Of a DNA stretch of 44,828 nucleotides, positions 7,801-19,800 are shown in pieces. The translations under genes were made by a program, and so were the position numbers. The notes under the pieces are model-generated. The model was not told the origin of the DNA, did no database searches, and worked only from the letters and a program-made list of their open reading frames with translations. Position 1 is the stretch's first letter. Each line of letters opens with the position of its first letter. Source of the DNA: Nocardia cerradoensis NBRC 101014 (GTDB lineage: Bacteria; Actinomycetota; Actinomycetes; Mycobacteriales; Mycobacteriaceae); assembly GCF_000308535.1 (NCBI RefSeq), contig NZ_BAFW01000030.1, positions 1 to 44,828 of the forward strand, in the 5' to 3' direction.

Positions 7801-10800
7801 GCGGCGCCTCTCCCGGATGCGCAAGGGTGCGTCGGCACTGGTGGTCGACGGCTATCATGCCGGTCCGGGCCGCCGAGTCGTCGGTGCGCACGCCTACGTC
7901 ATGGTCCACGAGGGCGGCGGGCGGATCGTGGTGCGCGATCCGAGTACGGGCGTGGTGACCGACCACCCGGCGAGCGTGCCGGCAGATCTGCACGACACCC
8001 ACATGATTCTGTTCGACCACCGTGGGCGTCCCATCCATCCGCTCATCCCGGAACATCGCGAAGCCCTTGCGCGCCAGCAGGATCCGTCCGCCGTGCGGAT
8101 TCGGCAGGCGCTCGACGACAATGTCGGCCGCGTCCACGAACTGCTGCTTCGAACATCCACCGGCAGAAGGATTCTCGGCGAACTCACCGATCGCCGCTAT
8201 CGCGAGCACATCGATCAGGGATCGCACAGCGACGGCAGATCCGGTTCGTTCCGGCGCCGCGACATCACGGCGGTGCTGTACGCCGAGGGACGCGGCCAGA
8301 TCGCCCAGGCACTCACTCTCGCGCACGAGAGCGTGCACGCCGAGCGTTATCTGAACGGCGAATCGCCCGCCGATCGGCCCCTCGAGCTGTCGCGCGACGA
8401 CTATGTGCGGGAGATGGTGCACGAGGAGGCGATGGCCTCCGGACGCCGATTCCAGTTGGCGGCGGAGTTGCGCGAACTCGGCTACGACATCGCCGAACAC
8501 CCCGCCGAGGTCGCGTACCGCCATGCCTACGAGCGCGCGCTGCGCGGACTCGACGGCCCGGGCGCGCACGAGATCGCGCACGAGGTGGCGGTCGATCATC
8601 TGCGCAACTACCTCGAACATATCCCGCCCAACGACAGCGGCCGGACCTACGCCGATCACTACCGCGATATCTGGGATCGCGCGCACGACGGCGCCCGCAC
8701 GCCGACCGATCGGAGCATCCGCTACGTGCCGGACGATCCGGTGGTCCGCGACCGCATCCGCTCGGCCGCGCTCGAACGGCATATCGCCACCGTGCGGTTG
8801 AACGAGCATGCGCAGGAGCTGGCCCACGTCGCCGACCGGGTTGCCGATCGCATCCCCTACGACCCGACGATGCGCCGGGATATGCTGCAGCACTTGATTT
8901 CCGATCAGCTGCGCAGTATCGGCCGTGAACTCGGGCGCGACGGACTGCAGCCCGAGCGCCGCGCCGAGTTGCAGCGGCTGGCCCACGATCTGCGCCGGAT
9001 GTCGGATCTCGTCGATCGCCATCACAACGCCCTGGCCGAGGTCGACCGGCTGCGGGCGAGCGCCGCGGCGGACGTCGCGCGGCGGCTGCTCGGCGACATG
9101 ATCGCCGATGCCCCGGGTGCCGAATTGTTCGGTGATCACTTCGCGGTGATTCCCGGTGAGCCGGAACGGATCATGGTCGCCGCGGCCCCCGGTGATCACG
9201 AGCGGGTCATGCGGGCGGCGCCGCCCGAGATCGTGGAGCGATTGGCCCGCCCGGGGGTCGAGGCCGAACACCTGAACGTCGATACCCGTCACAACGGCGA
9301 GATCCGCTACGAGCGGGTCGACCAGCCGGAGCCCGCCCGGGACGAACCCGCCGAACCCGTCGAGCCGCAGGACCTCGCGGCCCAGGCTTCCGAGGCGATC
9401 GTCGCCGAGCTGGAGCGCAAACTGGCGGAGGTGCCGGTGGGTGCCTGGGCGGTCGACACGCTGCGCGCCCGCGGCGTGACCATCGAACACGACTCCGGCG
9501 GCGGTCATCGCTACGAGCCCGCCCGCAACCGGCTCACCCTCGACATCGGCGGCACCGACGGCGAGCAGATGGCCGCCCTGGTCCATGCCGCCATCCATGC
9601 CGAGCGGGCGCACGATCGCAGCACCGGCGACGGGGTGCTCGACCGCGACCGGATGTCGCGCGACGACTACGTCTCGCACATGCTGGACGAGGAAACCGCC
9701 GCGCACGCAATGGAATACAACGCGCTCGCCCAGCTGCGCGAGGCGGGCCACGACATCGCGACCAGCCCGCTCGAGCGGATCTACCGCGACGCGTTCACCG
9801 CGGCTCGCGAACGGGCGGCCGCGCGGGACGATCTGCCGGGCGATGCGGTGGAGCGGGCCGCCGAACTGGACCGGATCGCGAACCGGGCCGGCGTCGACGC
9901 GATCCGCCCGGCCATGGGTGATCACGCGCCCGACGGCGGTGCGAGTTACGCGCGCGGTTACGGCGAAGCATGGGATTCCGCGCATCCGGCCCGCGAGGAT
10001 GCGCCCACCGAGCAGCCGCCTCGCCCGCCGGCCGGTCCGCCCGAGCCGCGCGAAGGAGGCGGGGCCGGCTATGCCAACCACTACGGCGGCGACACCGCCT
10101 ACGGCATCAAGGGATGGGTGACCGAGAGCGGCGTGCTGCACGTGGAGGTGCGCGTCGGCCCCGATACCCCGTCCGGGCGCGAGATGTTCCGGGACCTGAT
10201 GAACGAACTCGGCGACCGCGTCGAGGCGATCCAGGCCGAATGGTTCGACGGCGGCGCGCTCACCGACAATCTGGACAGCTTCAACGCGGGAGTGCAGGAG
10301 GGGCTCACGCCGGAGGAGGCCGCGCGCCGAACCTTCACCGGCACCCTCGCCGAGGAGCTGGGCTACACCGAGGTCACCTTCGGGGATCCGGATCTGCCGG
10401 GTGACTCCGGGCTCGAGGGACGGTTGGGCGAGAACACCGGCGTCACAGTGCTTTTCCGGCATCCCGAAGGGGTCGACGGCGCACCGCACGTGGACAGTCC
10501 GGAGCTGCCCGACGGTGCCGGTGGTGCGGGTCGCCCGCCCGGTGAGACGCCCACGCCGGGTGCGGCCCCCGGTGAGCCACCGCGGCGAGGTGAGGTCGTC
10601 GTGGCCGTCGACGGTGAACACGTGCGGTTGCGGCTGGGCGCCGACGGCGGCGGCCGGTGGCGGGTCGAATCCGTCGAGCCGGTCCGCGAAGGCGAACGGG
10701 CGCCCGGCGGCGAGGTCGAGCCGGCGAAACCTGGCCGGCTGCGTTCGCTGTGGCAGCGGTTCACCGGCGGGTACGAGGGGCACTATCCGAAATATCCGTC

Positions 10801-13800
10801 GGGCAGCGGTCAGGACGGCAAATATCAGACCGAGATGACCGAGGATTTCGGGCATCTGTTCGATATCCACGCGCTCGAGACCCTCGGCGACCACGACATC
10901 AGCATCAATTACGCGCGATTGCTGAAAGAGTCGTTCACGCTCTGGATCAACCGGGAGCACGCGCCGCTGCTGAACCACCTCACCGCTCGGATGGATCTGC
11001 AAGCGGGCGAACATATTCCGATGCACGCCCGCGACGGGCGGGAGTACGCGTACTGGAACGAGGACGCGGACCCGGCCGAGGTCGCGGCGATGCACAGGTA
11101 TCTGCGCGATATCGGCCTCGGCCATCTGGTCGACGAATCGCAGCCGCACGACCTACCCGGCGGTGCCGCGCCGCACGTCGAATCCGAAGCGCCGCAGAAC
11201 AATCCGGCCGACGATTTGCGTGCCGCCGCCGATCGTCTGGGCATCGATCTGTCCGATATCAGCCCGGAAACGCTGCGCCGCGCACTCGATACCGTCGAAT
11301 ACCAGAATCTACGCCGGGCCGCCGTCGTCGAGGCCCTGCGCGACGCGGCCCATCGCTACAACGCCGAACACGCCGATATCCCGTACCGGCCGCAGTCGAT
11401 CACCGACCACAATCCGCTCGGGCGGTTCCTCAAGGAAGTGATCATCGCCCAGGGCGACGATCCCGGCCTGCTGAACTGGCGTGGCGTGAACAACGGCGCC
11501 GAGTCGGGCCGCGACTTCGACGTGCTCAACGTCGAGAACCCGGACGAGCGCATCGAATACGACCCCGACGACGAGTCGGGCCGCGACCAGGGTCTGCGAA
11601 CGTATTTCGAGAATGCGCTGCGGCGCGACCAGATTCGCGACGAACGCGCGACCTGGGCCGACCTGCTCGCCGCCGAACTGTCCCGCCTCGAACCGGAACA
11701 ACTCGACCGCGCATTGAACGACCTGCGGGACGGAGTGCACGAACGTGCCGGGGAAATCCGCGATTTCGCCGACCAGGTGGCGCAATTCCGGGAACGCTTC
11801 CCCGCCAACAATGTCCGGGAGCTGCCGCCGGAGCGAGCGGGCGAGCCGGGCCGGTTGGTGATCCTCGACGTGCACGGCGACCACGAGCAGACGCTCGCCG
11901 GCGCGCTCGATCGTCTTCCCGGGCTCGCCGCGCGCCTCGACAACGGTGAGGTGCGGGCGGAGAAGTGGACCGTCGTCGTCGACGCGAACAATCAGGCGCA
12001 CATCCGTCACCTCGGCGATATCGAGGGGCGGGCGATCTCGGTGGACGTCGAGGGCAGGCATCTGGACGGACTGCTGATCCGCGACGCCGACGGCGACTGG
12101 CACGTCACCCAGCCGCCCGCCGAGCCGGCCCCGGTCGCGCCGCACGCCCGCACGCCGGAGGAAATCCGTTCCGTGCGAGACGATCTCGCGCGTGCGCTCG
12201 GTCTGGACCCCGAGCAGATCACGCCCGAACTCATCGAACACGAACTGCGCGCCAACGACCTGCGCGCCCTGCAGATCGAGGCGCTGCTGGACCATGCGCG
12301 CAGCAGCGACGCCATCGAGTCCTTCCACGATCTGGCCAACGCGCGCGACCGGCTCGCGCAGACCAGCGGTATCGACGACGCGCAACACGCGACACCGGAG
12401 CGGGTCGCCGACTCGATCGCCGACCGCGGCACCCGCAACGCACTGCGTAAACAGCAGGTCGAGCAGCTGGTCGAGTACTACGACAAACTGGCGAGTTATC
12501 TGAAGGGGCGCGGCGAGGATCCGGCTCACCTGGTCGAGGCCCGCGACAACCTCGTGCGCGCTCTGGGCGGCGAACCGGAGGACGTCTTCCCGAAGAAGTA
12601 CTCGAAGGAACTCGACTATCAGCGCAATCCGCAGGGAATCGACCCCGGCGAGTTGACTTCGCTGATCCGCGGGCGCCTCCGTGACCCCGGCACCGCCGCG
12701 GCGCTCACCGATTTCATCCGGACCCTGGCGGACGCCGACCCGTTCACGAACGGATTGCGTTTCGATCCCGCGACCGATCCGCGGGTGTTCGACGGTGAAG
12801 TGCCGATGCACGATCCGGAGGCGCTGACCCATCTGCGCGAGGTCATCGGCGACGGGCAGCGGCTGTTCGGCACGCCCGACCCGGATCAGCCGGTCGCGTC
12901 CGGATCGCGGCCGAATCGCGATTGGGCCCGGCTGCTCGGCCACGACCTCACCGACGCCACCCCGGAACAGTACGTGCGGGCCTACGAGGCCTACCGCGAC
13001 GGCAAGATCGAGAAGCACGAGCGGCTCACCCCGGCGCAGCGGGAGCAGGTGCAGCGCGAACTGCGTGACGAGGTGCGGCAGCGGGCCGCCGATCTGCGCG
13101 CGCTGGCGGAACTGAACGACCGCTACCACCAGGCGGTCGCCGACCTGCCGGAGAATCGGCAGGCGACCATCGATCGGATCAGCCGGGAATGGGCGGCGGC
13201 GTGGACCGAGCGCGAACGGGCCCGCAGCTATATCGAGGACCATGCCTACGAACTGCACGTGACGCCGGAGGAATTACTGTCCGACGACCTGAAAGACGGC
13301 TCGGCCCTGCACGATCTGTTCGGCGAACTCGGGTCACGCACCGTCCGGGGTGAGAATCTCGCCGACTATCGACGGCGGTTCGAGGAGTTCTCGCGCAGGC
13401 ACGAAGCGCTGTTCGACGCGACACGCAGATTCCACGACAACGATGTGCGGGTCGCGGATCTGGACGCGGAACTGCGCGCCGCCGTGGAACGCGATGTGGA
13501 ACTGTCCGAAGGCGACGACGGGGACGACGGCGCGGCCGCTGCCCCGCCGCAAGGACCACCGTCGAAGCCGCCCAGCTCACCGGGGCAGGGTGCGCAACCG
13601 CCCGAGCCCGAGGGTGGGGACCCCGATGGTGCCGATTCCGGTGCCACCGCACCTCCGCGCCTCGAATCGCCCACCGAGTGGGGCATGCGGATGCGCGCGG
13701 AGAATGCGAGCTGGGACGCGCGCATGGCGGCCCGCCATGCCGTGCGCATGCGCGAACTCGCCGACGAGATGGTCGCGCGCGATCCGGAAGGTCCGGAAGG

Positions 13801-16800
13801 CGCCCGGTCCTGGGCCGCTCGGATGCGCGCCGACCAAGCGGAATGGGAAGCGCGGCAAGCCGCCGAGCACGCCGACTGGCTGTGGAAGATCGTCGGCGAC
13901 CACCGCGGACCCACCGAACCGGCACCATCGCCTGCCGGACCCAGCGAGCCGAAACCCGATGGGGCCGAAACGGAATCGTCGACCGTCTCGCCGAAGCCGG
14001 ACACCACCGAGCCGCGCCCTGAGGCCGCGCCGGAGCCCGGCTTACAACCGCCCGTCCATCCCGACGTTCCGCCGGAACTGCGGGATGTGGTGGAGCGTGC
14101 GGTGGCGGACTTCCCCGACGTGTTCGAACGCCCGCGCACAGTGAACGAGTTGCACGAGCGGTTGCGTGCCAGTACGTCGTTCGATGATCTGCTGGCGCTT
14201 CGGGAATTGACCCACCTGCACAACGGCACCGAGGCGCCACCGGTGTCGCGGGAAAATCTGGAATCGTTCCTGCGCGAGATCTGGGACGCCCGCGCCGAGA
14301 TCGACAGCTACCTCGACGTCTACGCACGCTACGCCGAACGCGCCGGCGACGTGTCGGTCGAGAATCCGCAAGGCTACGTGCGCGGGCTGCTCAGGATCCT
14401 CTCGGAACGCCAAGGTGTGGGCCGGGTGGCCGTCAATCAGGCTCGCGGCTTCCTGATGGCCGGTGACGTCGAGCCGGCGCCCGAACACGTCGGTTTCGTT
14501 CACTTCCGGCGCGTGGGTTCCGACGGCGAGCACAACTTCCGCGTGTACGTCGACGCCAACAACGATGCCGCGCCGGAACTGATGCGTCGCATCGTTCACG
14601 AGATCGTCGACGATCCGGAGAACTTCCCCGGTGTTCCGGTCGCCAAGATCGGTGGTCCGCTGGAACCCCGGGCCGACGGCTTGGTGATCTACGTCCAGGA
14701 CCGGGCCGCCGCGCGCCGGGTGGTCGAATGGCTGCGCGAGTTCCAGGCCGCACACCCGGATGTCGTCGGCTGGGATGTGCCGGCCATGACGCGGCAGGTG
14801 CTGCCGGGTGTGGGCATCGGCGCGGATCCGCCGGGCGAGTTGCGGCGCAACCACAGTTTCGGGTCACTTCGAAGCACGCTCATCCGCGAAGCCCTCGATG
14901 CCCACCGGACCGGGACGTTCGAGGACTTCCGCGCCGAGGTGCTGGACCGCTTCCGCGCCCGCGGAATCGATATCGACCGCCCGCACATCCACGCCGGTGA
15001 CGAATCGGGCGAAACGCTGCTCGACCCGCCCGCGCGGAACGCCGAGGAAGCCGCAGCGCCACAACGGGACGGCGTGCTGGATACCCCGACGCCGGAGCAG
15101 GAGAGTGTGTCTGCCGCGGAGCCGGCGAAGCCCGACACAGGGACCGAGGCGGAGAAGTCCGAGCCGGGGGCCGAGAAACGCGAGCAGCCGTCGGATGCGG
15201 GGCAGACGAAGCAACCGGCGGGGCCGGTACCGGAGACGCAGCAGACGCCGGGGAGCGGAGAACCGCAGGAGGGAGCGGCGAGAGAAGGCGCACAACCTGA
15301 CCTGATCGACGCCGCGCTCGCCCGGCAGGATGCCGCACACGACGAATTGCGCCGGATCGCAGCGGAACTCGGCCTCCCCGATCGCGGCACTGCGCGCGAT
15401 CTGGAGGCGGCGATCCTCCGCCGGATCGAGGAGGAGTCGGCCGAACATCAGGCCACCATCACCCGCGACGATCTGCGTCCGGACCAGTGGGCGGCCGCCC
15501 GCGATCGGGCCCAGGAGCGGCTGAACGACCTGTATCGCTTGCGCCGCGAGATGATGCGCGCCGCCCGGGACTACCAGGCCGCCCGGATCGAGGAACGGCA
15601 ACTGCGGGCCGCGAACCCCCAGCGCGCACCGGAATCCGGCGAGCGAGCGTCTGCCGACGGTCGCCGCCCTGCGCCCGACGACGGCAACACCGACGCGCCG
15701 GGAGCGGAAGGTTCCGTCGCGAACCGTGGCGAGCAGCGGACGGCCGGTGAGGACGGTGCGGCTGCGAACCGTGACGCCCGAAACACGTCCGATGAAGGTG
15801 CTGTGGCGAAACCCGGTGACCAACCGGCGGCTGGTGATGAATCGGTCGCGAAGCCCGGCGAGCAGCAACTGCCGGCCGTCGACGAGCGGTCCGCGACCGA
15901 ACCCGGAGGCGAGGGCGAGGAGCCGGGTGCCGATTCCGGTGGCGACGGCACGGGTGGCTCGCCCGCGAAGCCGGGCGGCGACCGGCCCGGTGGCGCGGCG
16001 CCGCAGGCCGAGGCGGAACCCGGCGCGAAACCCGCACCCGATGCCGCCGGTGGTGGGACCGACGGTGGCGCCGGTGGTAAGCCTCCGACGGGTGGAGGTT
16101 CGGACGACGGCAGCCCGCCCAAGGGCGAGGGCGACGGTCCGGAAAACCTTCCGGTGCAACAGAATTCGGATACCCTGCCGTTCCCGCGTCAGTCGGACCC
16201 GCCCGCGCCGCACGGTGGCGAACGGCCCGCGCGTGAGACGTGGGACCAGAACGGTCCGCAACGAGAGCATCGTCCGGTGACGCGTGCCTTGCGTAAGGCG
16301 CTGCGGGATCTGGCGGATGCCGGCGCCACGCGGGCCCGCGCCTGGACGCGAATGACCGCGCGTGCTCATGATCTCGGCTTGCGGCCGGAGGAGATGCGGC
16401 GCGAGATCCTGCGCGAGGCGATCGCCCGCACCGCCGATGCGGCCGGCACCGCGCCCGCGATCCGCCGCGAATTGCGTGATCTGCTGGGCGATCTCGATCG
16501 CGGCGCACCTCGGCTCGAGGTGGATCGGCGCGCCGTGCGCCTGGGTGTGCCGCTGCCGTCCGACCATCAGGTCGCCGATGCGATCCGCGATCGGCTGGCA
16601 CCGCCGGCCCAGCGGCGTGCCGAACTGTCCATCGAACTCAACGATCGGCGCACCGTCGACCCGGGCCGGCTCGAGCGGCTCGCCCGCGAATTCGGCGTCG
16701 ATCCGGAGGGGCTGTCGCGACCGGAACTGCAACGTGCGGTCCGGGATGCGGTGAACGACCATCGCGATCCGATCTCCGAGCGGCAGCGCCGCGCGACCGT

Positions 16801-19800
16801 CGAGCTGGTGGACCGGTATCGCACGGCGGCGGCGAACGAATCCGCTCGCCGGGCCGCCGCCCAGCATGCCGCCGAACGCGAAATACTGCGGCTGCGAGCC
16901 GGTTTCGACGATCGCGGCCCGCGAATCTCCGGCGTCTCCTATCGCCGCTTCCGTTTCGACGCCCCCACCCACATGCGGGTGGACGGCGCGCCGGGCGAGC
17001 GCGGCCGATGGGTCGGTGTCGGCGCGGGCCGCGATCCGGAGCTCCGGTTGCCAGCGCGGGAGCGGGTCCGGCATGCGGCCGAGGGGTTCGACGCCGTCTA
17101 CTACCGGCTCGAACTGGACCACAACGGCCGGATCTGGGTGAGCGAGCACCGTCCGGCGTCGACGGAACCCGTTGCCACGCGGCCGGATCCGGCGCGCCGA
17201 CCCGGTGACTGGATCGCCGGCGGCGACGAGCACGAGCACGAGCCGAGCACCCGGGCGTTGCGCAGACAGCTGCGCGACCTCGGCGCGGAACTGGGCCGGC
17301 GAAACGATCAGGTGGACAAGAACTTCGCCAAGATCGTGCAGCTCGCCGAACATCTGGGCATCGACGACGCCTGGCGGATGCGGCCACGCGAGCTGGCCGG
17401 CGCGGTGCGCGATCTGATCGTCCAGCGCCGGGCGCGGGCCGACGAACTGTGGAACCGCGCGGACATCCCACGGGCCGATCTGCAGAAGTTCTTCGAGGAC
17501 CGCCGCGCCGAGGAAGCACGGGCCGAGGAGACCGAATCGCTCGGCAAGGCTCTGCTGGGGCTGTTGCGGGTGCACGATCAGACGTTGGTGGCCGCGCGCG
17601 ACCGGGTGGCGGCCGACGCCGCGCTACTCGCTGCGCGCGATGTGCTGGCCGGCCACGACGGCATAGCGCTGGATGCGAACGGGCGCCCCGTCGACCCGGC
17701 GAATCCGAAATCGGCAGTGGCGCGGCTGGTTCCGGGGCGCGACGGCGCACCGGACCGGCTCGTGGTGGTCGCACCCGGCGCGAATCCGGATCATGTCCTG
17801 GATCCCGCTGTCCGCCGCGCAGTGCTCGGCGACGACGGCGAATTCGTATTCCAGCAGGTCCGCGTGGCGGCCGACGGCCGCGTTCGGATCGACGACATGC
17901 ACCGGCCGCCACCGGAACTCGACGGCGGCGCGCGCCGACCGGCCGAACTCGAGTCGCGACGGACCGGAACCGAGCCGCACTCGCCGGAATCCGCCGAGCC
18001 ACGCGCGGACGGCGCCCGACCGGCGGAGACCGCGCCGGTGGCCGACCCGCAGGCCGCACTCGACGCCAAGGTGCGCGAACGTGCCCATGTGGCAGCCGAT
18101 CTCGAGTTCTGGCGCACCAAGGTCGACCATCGCGCCGACCCGTTCGGCGATGTGGATCTGAGCCGCAACCGCTGGTCGGAAACCCTGCGTCAGTTGCGCG
18201 CGGACACCGGGCGCTACGTCAGCGACAGCGCGGGCCCGGACAGTCCCGACGTCGCCCGGCACGAGCAGCTCAATCCGGAACAGGAGCGCGAACAGACCGA
18301 CCACGCCGACAAACTGGCCGAGGCACTGGACCGGCTGTTCCATTTCGAGGACCGGCTCGACGCCATCGACCGCGAGATCCACGATCTCGAACAGCGGGGT
18401 GCCCGTCACGACGCGTCGCAGGCCGAGGCGGTCCGCGACGAACTCGGCCGGGTTGCCGACGACCATCGCGCGGCGGTGCAGCGGGCGAAACCGTTGCGCC
18501 GCATCAGGGATGAGTTGTCCCGGCTCCTCGACGACCCCGCGCAGCGCACGCCGGCGAATCTGCGCCGGCTCGCCGACGCCGAGGAAGCGGTGGAGCGCGC
18601 AGAACACGAGATCGACCGCTTCAACGACGAGCGGGTCGCTCTCACCGGTGCGTGGCCCGATGCCGTCGCCGACCACTGGCGGGCCGCGGTGGGTACGGAT
18701 GAGCCCCCGGCATTGCGCCGGATCAGCGAGAACGTGTGGGTGGACCACGGTCGTGCACCCGCCGACGACGGCACCGGCGGTCGCCCGGCCCGCTTCATCG
18801 TCGTCGCCGGACGTGCCGGATTCGACCATCCGGACGTTCCGGTGCGTGCCGGCGATCCGGCCGGGCCGCGCCGCCCCGCCGACGATCGATTCGACGCTCC
18901 GCTGTTGGATGCGCTGGCCCGGCATCCCGATCTGGCTCCGCTGCTGAAGGATCCGGCCACCACCATCGATCGGCTGACGGTCACGGGTGAACTGGCCGGT
19001 GGCGATCGCGACGGTGCCGGTCAGATCCGCGCGCGGGTCGAGACCATGGCGCCGGTGGAGATCGAGCGCACGGGACTGCCGCCGCACGGCCGCCTAGGTG
19101 AGGACACCCTGCCGTTCGCCGGCGACACGATGGTGCGCTGGCGCGGCGCCGACGGACGGTGGCACGACACCAGAGAGGGCCAGGCTCGCGGTTTCCGCGC
19201 CTACCAGCCGGAACTGCCGCGCGGCACCAAGCTGGACAAATACTGGCAGAAGGAGGTCGACGGCTGGCGGCTGCCGCCCAAGGGGTGGGCGGCCTTCGGC
19301 GGTACGGACAACTCGCACATCCCGTACCGGCAGCGCGAGGAGAAGATGCCGGACGGGTTCAGCGGCACACTCGGCGCCGAACCGTTCCAGAACATGGTGG
19401 AGCCGTTGGTACTTCGGCTCCTCACCGATCACTGGCCGGAACTCAGCTACGAGCAGATCCTGACGTTGAGCGAAGCCGGCCGCGCCGAACTGTGGTGGCA
19501 TCAGGGACCCGGACCGAAACCGGAACCGCCGCCGGGCTGGGACGAGGAGGCCCATCACGGCATGCCGCTCGACGGCGCGCTCTACACCATCGGCAAGCGG
19601 TGGGTGCAGCTCTACGACATGGCCCGCAAGCACCCCTGGGTGCTGGGTCCGCTGCAACGCCGGCCGGAGATCGGGGAGTGGGTGCGCGGGCACACCACCT
19701 GGCTGCCCGACGGCGCGTTCGATCCGGATCATCCGGTGCTGCGCAAGATCCCGGTCGTGCGCTCGTTCCGTGGCTGGAAGGGCTGGCGGGCCGGCCCGCG

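Noticed and set aside
5411..11149. Open frame of 1912 codons on the minus strand
   Set aside because: It lies wholly antisense to the giant gene. The product is Arg/Gly/Val-rich without domains, as expected when high-GC codons are read backwards.
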